DNA of 64,000 nucleotides from Streptomyces uncialis (GCF_036250755.1 NZ_CP109583.1:3782001-3846000), one strand, 5' to 3'. Counted from the stretch's first letter, positions 21,921 to 31,909 are shown. A program made the numbers and translations. The notes: generated from the sequence alone by a model not told the origin.

Positions 21921-23035
21921 GCTGGCGAACTCTCGCCAATGCGCTCGCCGACTCCCTGGAGGCGAGTGGCGATCTCTCCTCTGCCCACTGGCGCCGGGCT
22001 GTGGAGGAAACCCCACGGCACTACTTCGTCCCCTCGTACTACCTCCCCGATGCCGGCACGCTCACCACCTGGCGGAAGCTCACCGAGGCGGATGGTGACG
22101 AGTGGCTGACGACGGCCTACAAAACCCGCACGCTGGTCACCCAGTTCAGCGAGCCGGGCAGCGGAGTACCGACTTCGTCGAGCACCACTCCGAGCCTTGT
22201 AGTGAGGATGCTCGAACTCCTGAATGTCCGGACCACCGACGATGTCTTGGACCTGGGAACGGGAACCGGCTATCAGACCGCGTTGCTCGCTCACCGGCTC
22301 ACCGGCTCCCAGCAGCTCGTGTCGGCGGACATCGACCCCGCGCTGACGAGCGCCGCCGCCGAGGTGCTCTCGCGGCTCGGACACACTCCGCAGCTCCGGA
22401 CCGTGGACGCGATGGTGGAGGAGTGGGGGTGCACCTTCGACAGGGTCATCGCGTCCTGCGCGCTCCCCCGGATCAACGGCTCGCTCCGGAACGCGGTCCG
22501 GGACGGGGGGCGCCTGATCGCCAACCTCTTCCCTCCACTGAACAACACACTCGTCGTTCTGGACCGCCAGCCGAACGGCTGCCTGGAGGGACGCTTCCAC
22601 GGGGACGGCGGCTCATTCATGGCCGCCCGCTCTCGCGGCGGCCCCCCAGCCCCCAACGCTGGGCAGTCGTCGTACGCCAGTGGCACGACGAACGTTCCGA
22701 TCGCGGCGTTCGACAACTACCACTTCCAGTTCCTCTTGGCGGCCCATCTTCCCGGAGCGGAACTTCAGTACGGCTACGAAGGGGACGTCGCCACGAGGCG
22801 GGTAGTCCTGCCCGGTGACAATTGGGCCGAGGTGACGTACGACGGCGCGAAGCCCTCGACGTGGTCGGAGGCCGGAGGGCAAGGCGTCTGGGAATCCGTC
22901 GAACGCTGGTGGAGGTGGTTCACCGACCACGGCCAGCCGACATGGGACCGGTTCGGCCTGACCGTGACACCTGAAGATGCCCACGTGCTGTGGTTCGAGG
23001 ACCCTGCGGGAGCGGACGTCTGGGCACTGGTCTGA
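21917..23035 (+). CDS. tgmC: Graspetide-associated PIMT-like O-methyltransferase
   Basis: 372 residues from ATG 21917, overlapping the ligase stop as ATGA. The central domain is a protein L-isoaspartate methyltransferase fold: an FSEPGSGVPTSSSTTPSLV entry segment, the SAM-binding VLDLGTGTGYQTALLA, and VSADIDPALT. The extra C-terminal 150 residues (AFDNYHFQFLL, WESVERWWRWF, DRFGLTVTPE) are typical of the methyltransferase of ATP-grasp peptide maturase systems. In studied relatives such enzymes methylate an Asp and lead to aspartimide. The DG in the precursor core is the likely target here. Confidence 0.88.
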   Translation: MSWRTLANALADSLEASGDLSSAHWRRAVEETPRHYFVPSYYLPDAGTLTTWRKLTEADGDEWLTTAYKTRTLVTQFSEPGSGVPTSSSTTPSLVVRMLELLNVRTTDDVLDLGTGTGYQTALLAHRLTGSQQLVSADIDPALTSAAAEVLSRLGHTPQLRTVDAMVEEWGCTFDRVIASCALPRINGSLRNAVRDGGRLIANLFPPLNNTLVVLDRQPNGCLEGRFHGDGGSFMAARSRGGPPAPNAGQSSYASGTTNVPIAAFDNYHFQFLLAAHLPGAELQYGYEGDVATRRVVLPGDNWAEVTYDGAKPSTWSEAGGQGVWESVERWWRWFTDHGQPTWDRFGLTVTPEDAHVLWFEDPAGADVWALV

Positions 23036-23074
23036 CGGTCCCAGCGGGCCACGCTGCAACCACTGCGAAGGGGC

Positions 23075-23950
23075 CTAGGCGGGGCCATGCGCACTCGTGA
23101 CACCGCCATGAGCCGCCGCCCCAGCCTCGGCCTCCTGGACACCCCCGGGCGCTCCACCTTCCACCGGTACCGCGTCCGGGGGTGCGGCGGTCAAGCCCGC
23201 TGGTGCCGAGCTTCCGATTCCGGCCTGGCCTGAATCCTTGGACGCCCGCATCACTGCATTCGGGTCTGGAAAGGAGCGCCTGGTGGTGGCGGGCGGCTCG
23301 GTCTCAACGAACAGGTCAGGAAGCACCGCGTCTATGAGTGCAGAGAGCGTGGAGCCCGACGAGTGATCTTCTGCTGCGGGGCGATGCCCGCCCCGCTCAT
23401 TCGACTCGCCCGAATCGGAACCGGCCGAATTGCCGTGCGATAGGGCGTCCTCGCCGGGCGCCATTTCTCGATAGGTCACCTTGGAGGTCGCGTCATCTCT
23501 ATGAAGAAGCTTTGGCACCTTTGGCTGTGGGCGGGGTGGGTGTATTGGGTACACAAGGCGAGTCGGGGGGTCGCTCTCCCCATACGCGAGGAGGCGAGCC
23601 TCCTGCTCTGAGGCTCCTCTGCGATCCGCCTCGGCCATCACAGCTCGCCGCTGTTCGTCGGTGAGCGGGACTCCGGCGATTCCGCCCGCGCCGTCAAAGT
23701 AGGTCGGCACATACCCTGCGGCCGAGTCATTACGGTATACGCCAGCCTCGGCAGCTTCCTCGGGTCGAGGGCTCGGAGACCCTTCTTCCGTTCGAGCCTG
23801 GGCGAATCCGAAAGTACCGACGTAAAGGATCACTGCGCCTAGCGCCCCCCAGGCCGCAGTTCTGCCCCTCCCTTTTTTCTTGCACTCGTCCACCGTGCGG
23901 TCCTCTGCGGGTAGGGGGGTGTGCGAACGTGACACGGGAGAGCCTTTCAA
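23075..23950 (-). CDS. Single-pass membrane or secreted hypothetical protein
   Basis: 291 residues if started at TTG 23950. A GTG six codons later is possible. After a basic start (ECKKKGRGR) there is one hydrophobic helix (AAWGALGAVILYVGTFGFA, near 32-50), so most of the protein is outside the cell. The outer part is polar with a small conserved-looking core (YVPTYFDGAGGIAGVPLTDE, VYPIHPPRPQPKVPKLLH) and a long Ser/Gly/Ala-rich disordered tail. No family is recognised. It converges with the graspetide operon. Confidence 0.5.
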   Translation of the reverse strand: MKGSPVSRSHTPLPAEDRTVDECKKKGRGRTAAWGALGAVILYVGTFGFAQARTEEGSPSPRPEEAAEAGVYRNDSAAGYVPTYFDGAGGIAGVPLTDEQRRAVMAEADRRGASEQEARLLAYGESDPPTRLVYPIHPPRPQPKVPKLLHRDDATSKVTYREMAPGEDALSHGNSAGSDSGESNERGGHRPAAEDHSSGSTLSALIDAVLPDLFVETEPPATTRRSFPDPNAVMRASKDSGQAGIGSSAPAGLTAAPPDAVPVEGGAPGGVQEAEAGAAAHGGVTSAHGPA

Positions 23951-24417
23951 GCGGATTTCGTAGCTCCACTTCTAGCACCCGGGGGCGGCTTTAAAAAGGG
24001 CCTTCCGATATTTGATCTTTCGCTTCGCCTTAAGGGGTCCCTCAGCTTTACTGAACGCCAAGTGAGTCCGTCGCGACTTGCGAGGACTCCAGTTGGGCAC
24101 CGTGACCAACGCATGACCAGCAGCGGTCACGAGCGGCCGAAAAGACCCAGAAACAGGCCGCACCCGCAACGGTTGAAGCCCCCCGACCAGGGCGCAAAAT
24201 GCCTGCTCAGGGGGCCTCTAGGGGACTACTCAGGCCGGGGGTGGCGGCCCCGGTCGTTGCCACAGCGGCGGTAGGACGGGCTTCGGAGCGCATGAGCGCA
24301 CGGCCCCCACCAGCGGTTATTCCTCTTCCGACCGGCCGCGCGCCGGTGCGCGCCACCCGCGCGATCCAGTCGGCGCCGTGCCCGGCGGAGCAGGTCGCAC
24401 GGGTCGGAACCCACCGC
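23951..24417. other. Intergenic region, no gene recognised
   Basis: 467 bases. The first 120 bases are less GC-rich (TTTAAAAAGGG and ATATTTGATCTTTCG) and could hold the promoter of the leftward hypothetical gene. No tRNA, long repeat or convincing open frame was found. Confidence 0.5.
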
Positions 24418-25053
24418 TCAGTTCCGGCCACGGGCCCGCCGTGAGACCACGGCACGCAGTATGCGCCGCCCCTCGGTCGTCGCCCCGTGCACCTGACGCA
24501 GCCCGGCGGCACCCCGGCCCGCGAGCAGCTCCAGGATCACGATCTGTCTTCGCAGTTCGGCGGCGGCCAGCGGGGACAGTCCGTCGGCCCCGCCGGCGCG
24601 GGACGCGGTGAGCCGGTCGTCGGCCGGGTCCGCGCCGTCCCCGGAGGCTTCCCCCCGGTCCCCGACCGGATCGAGGAGCCGGTGCACACGGAGCGCGGAC
24701 AGCGAGCAGAGGTCGGCCCACTCCCGCAGCCGCGCGTCCGGCGGGCCGCCGCCCTGGAGCTTGTCGGGGAGGTCGGCGGGCGCGGCGGCCAGCATCCGCA
24801 GCGCGAGCACGGCCGCCCCGTCCGCGACGGGCGCCGCTTCGCCGGGGCCGGGCTCCGGGACCAGCACGGCCCGCGCCCGTTCCAGCCGGTCACCCCACTC
24901 GACGGCGTCCCCGCCCTCGCCGAGGCTCGCCCACAGCGGGCGGAGCACCTCGTCGTCACCGCCGAGCAGCGGGACGCAGCGGTCCAGGCAGCCGAGGCCG
25001 CTCGCGGCGAGCCCCCGCTCGTCCGCTCCTGAGATCAGTTCGACCAGGCTCAT
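24418..25053 (-). CDS. Hypothetical helical protein
   Basis: 211 residues from ATG 25053, which has GGAGG six bases upstream. The longer frame upstream is compositionally random. The protein is Leu/Ala/Asp-rich and helical (SLVELISGADERGLAASG, LADLCSLSALRVHRLLDP in part, AAAELRRQIVILELLAGRG), with a disordered acidic stretch in the middle (GEASGDGADPADDR). No family is recognised. It follows the next gene on the same strand by 79 bases and is probably co-transcribed with it. Confidence 0.55.
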   Translation of the reverse strand: MSLVELISGADERGLAASGLGCLDRCVPLLGGDDEVLRPLWASLGEGGDAVEWGDRLERARAVLVPEPGPGEAAPVADGAAVLALRMLAAAPADLPDKLQGGGPPDARLREWADLCSLSALRVHRLLDPVGDRGEASGDGADPADDRLTASRAGGADGLSPLAAAELRRQIVILELLAGRGAAGLRQVHGATTEGRRILRAVVSRRARGRN

Positions 25054-25132
25054 CACGCCTCCAGTGGCACCGGAGCGGCGCCCTCGGGCGGAGGCCGCAC
25101 TTGTCCTTTCTGCGTGCGACGCACCGGTAGCG

Positions 25133-25639
25133 TCACAGGCGTACCACTCCGAGGCGGTCCAGGAACCGGAAGAAGAGTTGCTCGGCGGACGGATCGGCGG
25201 GCGCGCCCAGCACCTCCGCGATCGGTCCGGCCGGTACGGTCGCGCCTCCCTCGGCGGCCCAGACGACCGCGCGTCGCGCCGCGTCGGCGGGGACCAGGAA
25301 ATAGTCCTCCAGCGCGCGCTCGTCGCGTCCGAGGTGGTCGGCCATCGCGTTCCGGTCGAGACAGGTGGTCCAGCCGCCGCTGTCCGGGGCCGCCGCCTCC
25401 ACCACGACACAGGCGCTGTCCATGACGTACCCGAACAGTGCGGGCGACCCGGTCTCCAGCGCGAGGGCGTTCATACTGCCGATGGTCGTGCCGTCCTCGC
25501 CGCCCCGGCACTCCCACACCTGCCAGCCGTCGGCGCGCCGTTCGAGGAGCGCCAGTTCGTCACGTACGGAGGCGAGCGCGTCCGCGCTGTCGAGCGCCTG
25601 CCCGCTCCGGCCCACGACGTAGTAGCCCCAGTGACCCAT
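25133..25639 (-). CDS. Hypothetical protein
   Basis: 168 residues from ATG 25639 (MGHWGYYVVGRSGQAL). The longer open frame upstream is Arg-rich noise. The compact alpha/beta sequence has conserved-looking segments (LALLERRADGWQVWECRGG, TGSPALFGYVMDSACVVVEA, WTTCLDRNAMADHLGRD) and a C-terminal helix (AEQLFFRFLDRLGVVRL). A similar short protein with YYVV and a Trp-rich centre is common in Streptomyces as a conserved hypothetical. Function unknown. Confidence 0.6.
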   Translation of the reverse strand: MGHWGYYVVGRSGQALDSADALASVRDELALLERRADGWQVWECRGGEDGTTIGSMNALALETGSPALFGYVMDSACVVVEAAAPDSGGWTTCLDRNAMADHLGRDERALEDYFLVPADAARRAVVWAAEGGATVPAGPIAEVLGAPADPSAEQLFFRFLDRLGVVRL

Positions 25640-26096
25640 CCGATCCGTCCCCCGTCGCCGTGCTCGGTGCGCCGTACCGTCGGCGCGGTGTTCCGCCCGG
25701 TGCGTGTTCCGTCGGCCGCTCGTTCCGTGGCCGCGGTGCTCCGCCCGGTGCAGCGACCAGACCACCACAGCGGCGGGGCGTACGCCACCCGAAGTGCGCT
25801 TCCGGTGGATCGGACGTGTGAACGTCACCGTTCCTTGTGCGCTCCCGGCGCCCGGTGGCGGGATTCGTACGTTCCCGGGGGGAGCGCGGCTGCGGAGAAC
25901 CACGTCACCGGGGGTACGACGATGATCGCGAGCGGGACGGGCCGTCCGCCGTAGCCGGATGTCGTCGTCCCGGGGGTGGCGGCCGGACGGCGTGCGGGGC
26001 GGACGGTGCCATCCGTGCGGCGGCCGGTGGACGGCATCCCGCGTGGCGACGCCCGGGGGCCGGTCCCGCCGGAGACCGGCCGTACGGGGAGCGGTC
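25640..26096. other. Intergenic region, no gene recognised
   Basis: 457 bases upstream of the leftward hypothetical pair. Open frames here are Arg/Pro-rich shadows. A GC-rich imperfect inverted repeat around 25838-25888 (GCGCTCCCGG and CCGGGGGGAGCGC) is the only structure seen. Confidence 0.4.
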
Positions 26097-27989
26097 TCAG
26101 TCGACGCGGTCCGCGAGGGCCACGAAACCGTCCCAGGGCAGGGGCGGCTCGTCCGGCTCCCACAGCTTCTGCGCCGTCGCGCGCAGCGGCATCCGGACCC
26201 CGGCCGCCACCTGTCCCTGGCTCTGGGCGTTCGCGAGGTCGCACCAGACGGCGAACACCCCGCCGAGGATCTGCCCGGCGTAGCGCTGCTCGACCGGCCG
26301 GGTGCCCCGCAGCACCAGCGGCGTCCACTCCTCGTAGATCCGCCGTCCGGTCGGGTACGTGAAGTCGTTGGGCTCGCCGAGCACGTAGTAGAGGTACTCG
26401 TCGTTGTAGTTGATCACCTCACGGCCCTCGGCCAGATACTCGGCGGGCGGCCGGGCGCCGATCTCCTTGCCCGTCCAGTACGCGGTCACGATGTCCTCGG
26501 CGGGCTGGACCGTGCCACCCCGGTAGAAGCCGTCGTTCCAGGCGCGCGGCACCCGCTCGCGGTCGCGCACCACGTCCGCGCGGTCGTCGAGCCAGCCCGT
26601 GGCGAGGTCCTCGACGGTGGCGTCCGGCCCGTACTTCTCCCGGGCCGCCGCCGCGAGCGCGGGATAGCGGGCGGCCGGGTCGCCCGCGAACAGCGCGGGG
26701 TACTCGTCACCGCCGACATGCCAGTACGGACCGGGGAACAGTTCGGTGTACTCGGCCAGCAGCTCGTCCACGATCCGCGCGGCGGCGGGGTTCGCGATGT
26801 CGACCGCGCCCTTCGGGGCGGCCCCGCCCGTGCCGCGGAGCTGGAGCTCGGGGTAGGCGGCGATCACCGCGCCGAGATGTCCCGGTGAGTCGATCTCCGG
26901 GACGACCGCGATGTGCCGGGCGGCGGCGAGCGCGAGGATACGGCGCACCTCCGCCTTGGTCAGATGGTCCCGGGACACCACCTCGGGATGGGAGTCCGAC
27001 GCGATACGGAAGCCCTGGTCGTCGGAGAAGTGCAGCCCCAGCTCGTTGTACTTGAGGTCGCCCAGCTCCTTTATCCGGTCCTCGATCCAGTCCGCGGTGA
27101 ACGGTTTGCGGGCGATGTCGAGCATGAAGCCGCGGCGCGGCTTGGCGGGCTCGTCCCGCACTACCCCCTCCGGGGCGGCGCCCGTGGCGCGGACCTCCTG
27201 CTTGAGGGTGCGGGTGCCGTAGAAGACACCGCGTTCGGTGGACGCGGCTATCCGGACCCGGTCGTCCCGCACGGTCAGGGTGTACGCCTCGGCGCCGTCC
27301 GTGCCGCCGGTGTCCTCGGTGCTCCCGGTGTCCCCGGTGAGCGCCAGTTCCACGTCACCGGCGCGGGCCGGGGCCCGTCCGGCGTACGTCAGCCCCAGTT
27401 CGGAGGCGGTGAGCCTGCCCTCGTCCGCGAGGGACTGCCCGCCCACGACGAGCCGCGCCCCGTCCCTCGGCCGCCACCCCGGACCACGGGCCGCGGAGTG
27501 CTCACGGACGGACGGTATGACCTGCGGCGCCTTGGAGAGCGGGTACGTGGGGGCGGGCGAGGTGGTGCCGGAACGCTGCGGAGCCGTCGTCCCGGACGAG
27601 CGGGCCGGGGTGGGACCGCTCCCGCCGGTGGACCACAGGGCGACCAGGGTGCCGCCCCCGGCGACGAGCACGGCCAGCACCAGGGCGACGACGAGCACCC
27701 GGCGCGAACGCCACCGGGGGCGGCCGGGACCGCCCGGCCCACCGTGTCCGCCCCCGCCACCGGGGCCGCCTGGGCCATCGGGACCGCCGGGAGCACCTGG
27801 CCCGCCGGGGTCACGCGGACCGCCGGTACCGCCCGGACCGCCAGGGGCACCGGGACCGCCGGGAGCACCCGGGTCACCTGGACCGCCACGGCTGCCCGCT
27901 CCCGTACCCGTACCGGCTCCCGTACCCGTACCCGCTCCTGTTCCCGATCCCCCGTCCGTGCCGGAACCTCCGTGGTCCACCTCGTTCAT
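26097..27989 (-). CDS. Membrane-anchored GH20 beta-N-acetylhexosaminidase with collagen-like cytoplasmic tail
   Basis: 630 residues from ATG 27989. Residues 1-32 are Gly/Thr repeats and 33-89 are collagen-like G-x-P triplets. A basic stretch then leads into one membrane helix (97-118), so the anchor is type II with the enzyme outside. The GH20 core shows [13 protein letters not shown], a [11 protein letters not shown] segment, [14 protein letters not shown] and the catalytic Asp-Glu pair in [12 protein letters not shown], then the aromatic end motif around [10 protein letters not shown]. It releases terminal N-acetylglucosamine from chitin or cell-wall sugars. The triplet-repeat tail on the cytoplasmic side is odd. 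Confidence 0.85.
   Translation of the reverse strand: MNEVDHGGSGTDGGSGTGAGTGTGAGTGTGAGSRGGPGDPGAPGGPGAPGGPGGTGGPRDPGGPGAPGGPDGPGGPGGGGGHGGPGGPGRPRWRSRRVLVVALVLAVLVAGGGTLVALWSTGGSGPTPARSSGTTAPQRSGTTSPAPTYPLSKAPQVIPSVREHSAARGPGWRPRDGARLVVGGQSLADEGRLTASELGLTYAGRAPARAGDVELALTGDTGSTEDTGGTDGAEAYTLTVRDDRVRIAASTERGVFYGTRTLKQEVRATGAAPEGVVRDEPAKPRRGFMLDIARKPFTADWIEDRIKELGDLKYNELGLHFSDDQGFRIASDSHPEVVSRDHLTKAEVRRILALAAARHIAVVPEIDSPGHLGAVIAAYPELQLRGTGGAAPKGAVDIANPAAARIVDELLAEYTELFPGPYWHVGGDEYPALFAGDPAARYPALAAAAREKYGPDATVEDLATGWLDDRADVVRDRERVPRAWNDGFYRGGTVQPAEDIVTAYWTGKEIGARPPAEYLAEGREVINYNDEYLYYVLGEPNDFTYPTGRRIYEEWTPLVLRGTRPVEQRYAGQILGGVFAVWCDLANAQSQGQVAAGVRMPLRATAQKLWEPDEPPLPWDGFVALADRVD
27723..27893 (-). 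repeat. Gly-x-Pro (collagen-like) triplet repeat in GH20 N-terminus
   Basis: In frame this encodes about 57 residues dominated by GAP, GGP and GDP triplets. The DNA is a run of related 9- and 18-bp units on one strand, a likely place for length change by slippage. Confidence 0.7.
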
Positions 27990-28410
27990 GCGTACGACCC
28001 TCTCCCGCCCCCGGGTGAACCGCACTTCGGGGGCGTCCCTATCATCGGCAGGTGGCCACGATCCACGAGCGTCCACACGGCAAGGGCAAACTCTTCCGTT
28101 CGGGTGAAATTCGCGCACCCGTCGGACACCCCGGGCCCCGGCTCGCTAGCGTTGCCGCACCGAACCCGCGTCGCCCGTGCTTCTTCCCGTACCCGGTGCA
28201 CGCCCCGCTCCTCGCGTTCGTTCGCTTCCCCGAGTCGCCGCGTTCCCCGCATTCCCCGTATCCGCAGTCCCCGCACATCCCGCAGTTCCCGTAGGTCCCG
28301 CAGTTCCCGTACGTCCCGTACGTCCCGCAGTTCCCGTACGTTTCGCGACACCCCCGCCGACACCAGGCACCGCCGAACCCGGCACCGCCGCCTCGCGCCT
28401 AGGAGCAACA
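27990..28410. other. Divergent intergenic region with 9-bp-periodic repeats
   Basis: 421 bases between the divergent GH20 and OHCU decarboxylase genes. Near 28281-28338 the unit CGCAGTTCCCGTA occurs at 28281, 28299 and 28326, mixed with GTCCCGTAC units, giving a 9-bp rhythm on a pyrimidine-rich strand. Promoters for both genes should lie here but no clear hexamers stand out. Confidence 0.5.
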
Positions 28411-29103
28411 CTGCCCTCCCAAGGGTTTCCACGACCGCCCGGTCGCGCCGCCGTACCGTCCCAGCAGCGGACCCCCGCGCCCGCTCCGCCGCCCGTCACG
28501 CCCGCCGGACTCGTGCGGCTGAACACCGCCGCCCCGGCCGACGCGCTGACCGCCTTCCTCGGCTGCTGCGCCAGCCACCGCTGGGCCCAGCGGCTCACCG
28601 CGCACCGGCCCTACCGCGATCTGGAGACCCTGCTGGCCGCGGCCGACGAGGCGGCGTACGACCTCGCCCACGCCGACCTCACGGAAGCGCTCGCGCGCGA
28701 GTCCCGCACGCATCCCGCGGGCGGGCCCGGCCAGGGGTACTCGGCCGCCGACACCGCGCTGAGCGCCGCGCACGCCGCGTACGAGAGCCGGTTCGGACAC
28801 GCGTTCGTGCTCTGTCTCGACGACTGCCCGCCCGAGGAAACCCTCGACCGGGTCCTCGCGGCCATCCGCACCCGGCTCGGCCACGACCCCGACGACGAGC
28901 GGGCGGTGACCGCGGAGGAACTGCGGCGGCTCGCCCGGGGCCGGCTCACCCGGCTGTCGCGTACGGGTCCGGTGGACGACGACAGGGTCTTTTCGGACAC
29001 CGGCCCGGCGGACCCGGCGATTCCGGAGGGGACGGGGTCCGGCCAGGAAGGCCGGAAATCGACCGGTTCGGGCCGTCCCGATAGCCCGTACGCATCAGTT
29101 TGA
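28411..29103 (+). CDS. OHCU decarboxylase-like protein (uric acid catabolism)
   Basis: About 230 residues. Residues 35-180 match the family of 2-oxo-4-hydroxy-4-carboxy-5-ureidoimidazoline decarboxylase, the last step from urate to S-allantoin: LNTAAPADALTAFLGCCAS, HRPYRDLETLLAAADEA, LTEALARESRTHP and AYESRFGHAFVLC, then a helical end (ERAVTAEELRRLARGRL). A disordered tail of about 45 residues follows. No ATG or GTG lies near the expected N-terminus. AGGAG at 28401-28405 precedes CTG 28411 by five bases, so a CTG start is proposed. Other urate genes are not nearby. Confidence 0.7.
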   Translation: MPSQGFPRPPGRAAVPSQQRTPAPAPPPVTPAGLVRLNTAAPADALTAFLGCCASHRWAQRLTAHRPYRDLETLLAAADEAAYDLAHADLTEALARESRTHPAGGPGQGYSAADTALSAAHAAYESRFGHAFVLCLDDCPPEETLDRVLAAIRTRLGHDPDDERAVTAEELRRLARGRLTRLSRTGPVDDDRVFSDTGPADPAIPEGTGSGQEGRKSTGSGRPDSPYASV

Positions 29104-29251
29104 TTGCCTGTTTGATCACACCGCCGGGCCCCGCGTGAACGTTCCGACAACACGTCGCTACGATGGCCGGGGCCGGTGGACCGTACCCGGCCGGGCCAGA
29201 CCGACACCCCAAGCCGGCAGGCCCTGATCCCCGCTCCCGGAGGGTTCTTCC

Positions 29252-29632
29252 GTGCCGGCTGGAACGCTGTACCGCGGCCGGGAAGGAATGTGGTCCTGGG
29301 TGGCTCATCGAGTCACCGGCGTCCTCATCTTCTTCTTCCTGTTCGTACATGTGCTGGACACCGCCCTCGTGCGGGTCTCCCCCGAGGCGTACGACGAAGT
29401 CGTCGCCACCTACAAGACGCCGCTCGTCGCGCTGCTGGAATACGGCCTCGTCGCCGCAGTCCTCTTCCACGCGCTCAACGGCCTGCGGGTCATCGCCGTC
29501 GACTTCTGGTCGAAGGGTCCCCGCTACCAGAAGCAGATGCTGTGGACCGTGGTCGGCATCTGGGCCGTGCTGATGGTCGGGGCCCTGTACCCCGTGCTCG
29601 GCCACGCCGTACGTGAAGTCTTCGGGAGCTGA
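29252..29632 (+). CDS. sdhC: Succinate dehydrogenase cytochrome b556 subunit
   Basis: 126 residues from GTG 29252 behind GGAGG. Three membrane helices are visible (VTGVLIFFFLFVHVLDTAL, LLEYGLVAAVLFHALNGLRV, MLWTVVGIWAVLMVGALYPV). Conserved features are the HRVTGV start of helix 1 and the two histidines in FLFVHVLD and FHALNGLRV that hold heme b. It is the first gene of sdhCDAB, with five bases to sdhD. It anchors SdhAB and passes electrons to menaquinone. Confidence 0.92.
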   Translation: MPAGTLYRGREGMWSWVAHRVTGVLIFFFLFVHVLDTALVRVSPEAYDEVVATYKTPLVALLEYGLVAAVLFHALNGLRVIAVDFWSKGPRYQKQMLWTVVGIWAVLMVGALYPVLGHAVREVFGS

Positions 29633-29637
29633 CGCGC

Positions 29638-30132
29638 ATGTCGACCGATCTCTCCGCACAGTCCCCCGGCACCGCCGGGGTGGGCGCCGTCGAGGGCGCG
29701 CCGCTCTACGACGCCGACAACCCGGCGCCGCTGATCGAGGCCCCGCGCAAGCGCACCGGCCGCACCCCCAAGTCGACCCGCGGCAACTTCGAGCTGTACG
29801 GGTGGCTGTTCATGCGCCTGTCCGGCATCGTGCTCGTCGTGCTGGTCCTCGGACACCTGCTGATCCAGCTGGTGCTCGACGGCGGTGTGTCCAAGATCGG
29901 CTTCGCCTTCGTGGCGGGCCGCTGGGCCTCCCCGTGGTGGCAGACCTGGGACCTGGTGATGCTGTGGCTCGCCATGCTGCACGGCGGCAACGGCCTGCGC
30001 ACGGTCATCAACGACTACGCCGAGCGCGCCGGCACCCGGCTGTGGCTGAAGGGCCTGCTCTACACCGCGACGGTGTTCACGATCCTGCTGGGCACGCTGG
30101 TGATCTTCACCTTCGACCCGAACATCCGCTAG
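29638..30132 (+). CDS. sdhD: Succinate dehydrogenase hydrophobic membrane anchor subunit
   Basis: 164 residues from ATG 29638. About 55 polar residues precede three membrane helices ([40 protein letters not shown] and [16 protein letters not shown]). The histidines in LGHLLIQLV and AMLHGGNG are the expected heme or quinone-site ligands. It pairs with SdhC to form the membrane part of complex II. Twenty-two bases separate it from sdhA. Confidence 0.92.
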   Translation: MSTDLSAQSPGTAGVGAVEGAPLYDADNPAPLIEAPRKRTGRTPKSTRGNFELYGWLFMRLSGIVLVVLVLGHLLIQLVLDGGVSKIGFAFVAGRWASPWWQTWDLVMLWLAMLHGGNGLRTVINDYAERAGTRLWLKGLLYTATVFTILLGTLVIFTFDPNIR

Positions 30133-30154
30133 GCACGGGGCTGAGGCAACCGCT

Positions 30155-31909
30155 ATGAAGATCCACAAGTACGACACCGTCATCGTCGGCGCCGGCGGCG
30201 CCGGCATGCGCGCCGCCATCGAGGCGACGAAGCGCAGCCGCACCGCCGTGCTGACGAAGCTCTACCCCACCCGCTCCCACACGGGCGCCGCGCAGGGCGG
30301 TATGGCCGCCGCGCTCGCCAATGTGGAGGAGGACAACTGGGAGTGGCACACCTTCGACACGATCAAGGGCGGTGACTACCTGGTCGACCAGGACGCCGCC
30401 GAGATCCTCGCGAAGGAGGCCATCGACGCCGTCCTCGACCTGGAGAAGATGGGTCTGCCGTTCAACCGGACCCCGAACGGCACCATCGACCAGCGCCGGT
30501 TCGGCGGGCACTCCCGCAACCACGGCGAGGCCCCGGTGCGCCGCTCCTGCTACGCGGCCGACCGCACCGGCCACATGATCCTCCAGACGCTGTACCAGAA
30601 CTGCGTCAAGGAGGGCGTCGAGTTCTTCAACGAGTTCTACGTCCTCGACCAGCTGATCACCGAGGTCGACGGCGTCAAGCACTCGTCGGGCGTCGTCGCC
30701 TACGAGCTGGCGACCGGTGAGATCCATGTCTTCCAGGCGAAGGCCGTGATCTACGCCTCCGGCGGCACCGGCAAGTTCTTCAAGGTGACCTCCAACGCGC
30801 ACACCCTCACCGGTGACGGCCAGGCCGCCGTGTACCGGCGCGGGCTGCCGCTGGAGGACATGGAGTTCTTCCAGTTCCACCCGACCGGCATCTGGCGCAT
30901 GGGCATCCTGCTGACGGAGGGCGCCCGCGGTGAGGGCGGCATCCTGCGCAACAAGGACGGCGAGCGCTTCATGGAGAAGTACGCGCCGGTCATGAAGGAC
31001 CTCGCGTCCCGTGACGTCGTCTCCCGGTCCATCTACACGGAGATCCGTGAGGGCCGCGGCTGCGGTCCCGAGGGCGACCATGTGTACCTGGACCTCACGC
31101 ACCTCCCGCCGGAGCAGCTGGACGCCAAGCTCCCGGACATCACGGAGTTCGCGCGTACCTACCTGGGCATCGAGCCGTACACGGACCCGATCCCGATCCA
31201 GCCGACCGCGCACTACGCCATGGGCGGCATCCCGACGAACGTCGAGGGTGAGGTCCTCTCGGACAACACCACCGTCGTCCCGGGCCTGTACGCGGCCGGC
31301 GAGGTCGCCTGTGTCTCCGTGCACGGCGCCAACCGTCTCGGCACCAACTCGCTCCTGGACATCAACGTCTTCGGGCGCCGCGCGGGCATCGCCGCCGCCG
31401 AGTACTCGGCGAAGAGCGGTTACGTGGAGCTGCCGGAGGACCCGGCGCGTCTGGTCGTCGACCAGGTCGAGCACCTGCGGGCGTCGACCGGCACCGAGCG
31501 GGTCGCGGAGCTGCGCCGGGAGCTCCAGGACACGATGGACGCCAATGTGATGGTGTTCCGTACGGAGCAGACCATCAAGACGGCCGTCGACAAGATCGCC
31601 GAGCTGCGCGCGCGGTACCGGAACGTGTCCGTCCAGGACAAGGGCAAGCGGTTCAACACGGACCTGCTGGAGGCCATCGAGCTGGGCAACCTGCTCGACC
31701 TGGCCGAGGTCATGGCCGTCTCCGCGCTGGCCCGCAAGGAGTCCCGGGGCGGCCACTACCGCGAGGACTACCCCAACCGCGACGACGTCAACTTCATGCG
31801 CCACACCATGGCGTACCGCGAGGTCGGCGCCGATGGCTCCGAGACCATCCGTCTCGACTACAAGCCGGTCGTCCAGACCCGCTACCAGCCGATGGAGCGT
31901 ACGTACTGA
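30155..31909 (+). CDS. sdhA: Succinate dehydrogenase flavoprotein subunit
   Basis: 584 residues from ATG 30155, the usual family length. It has the FAD-binding [14 protein letters not shown] at the N-terminus, the covalent FAD histidine in [10 protein letters not shown] (near 45), the substrate region FHPTGIW, active-site [16 protein letters not shown], and [10 protein letters not shown] and [12 protein letters not shown] flavin contacts. It oxidises succinate to fumarate. The stop shares a base with the sdhB start (TGATG), so A and B are co-translated. Confidence 0.97.
   Translation: MKIHKYDTVIVGAGGAGMRAAIEATKRSRTAVLTKLYPTRSHTGAAQGGMAAALANVEEDNWEWHTFDTIKGGDYLVDQDAAEILAKEAIDAVLDLEKMGLPFNRTPNGTIDQRRFGGHSRNHGEAPVRRSCYAADRTGHMILQTLYQNCVKEGVEFFNEFYVLDQLITEVDGVKHSSGVVAYELATGEIHVFQAKAVIYASGGTGKFFKVTSNAHTLTGDGQAAVYRRGLPLEDMEFFQFHPTGIWRMGILLTEGARGEGGILRNKDGERFMEKYAPVMKDLASRDVVSRSIYTEIREGRGCGPEGDHVYLDLTHLPPEQLDAKLPDITEFARTYLGIEPYTDPIPIQPTAHYAMGGIPTNVEGEVLSDNTTVVPGLYAAGEVACVSVHGANRLGTNSLLDINVFGRRAGIAAAEYSAKSGYVELPEDPARLVVDQVEHLRASTGTERVAELRRELQDTMDANVMVFRTEQTIKTAVDKIAELRARYRNVSVQDKGKRFNTDLLEAIELGNLLDLAEVMAVSALARKESRGGHYREDYPNRDDVNFMRHTMAYREVGADGSETIRLDYKPVVQTRYQPMERTY

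Noticed and set aside
24000..24300. tRNA or attachment site in the gap after the graspetide region
   Set aside because: No cloverleaf with a proper acceptor and T-arm could be drawn, and no duplicated core was seen.
28225..28350. Repeats as a CRISPR array
   Set aside because: Units are 9-18 bp without unique spacers. The same applies to the repeats at 49357-49487 and 52156-52246.
29104..29251. Rex or other redox operator in front of sdhC
   Set aside because: Only a short GAACGTTC palindrome is present. The TGTGAA-N-TTCACA pattern of Rex sites is missing.
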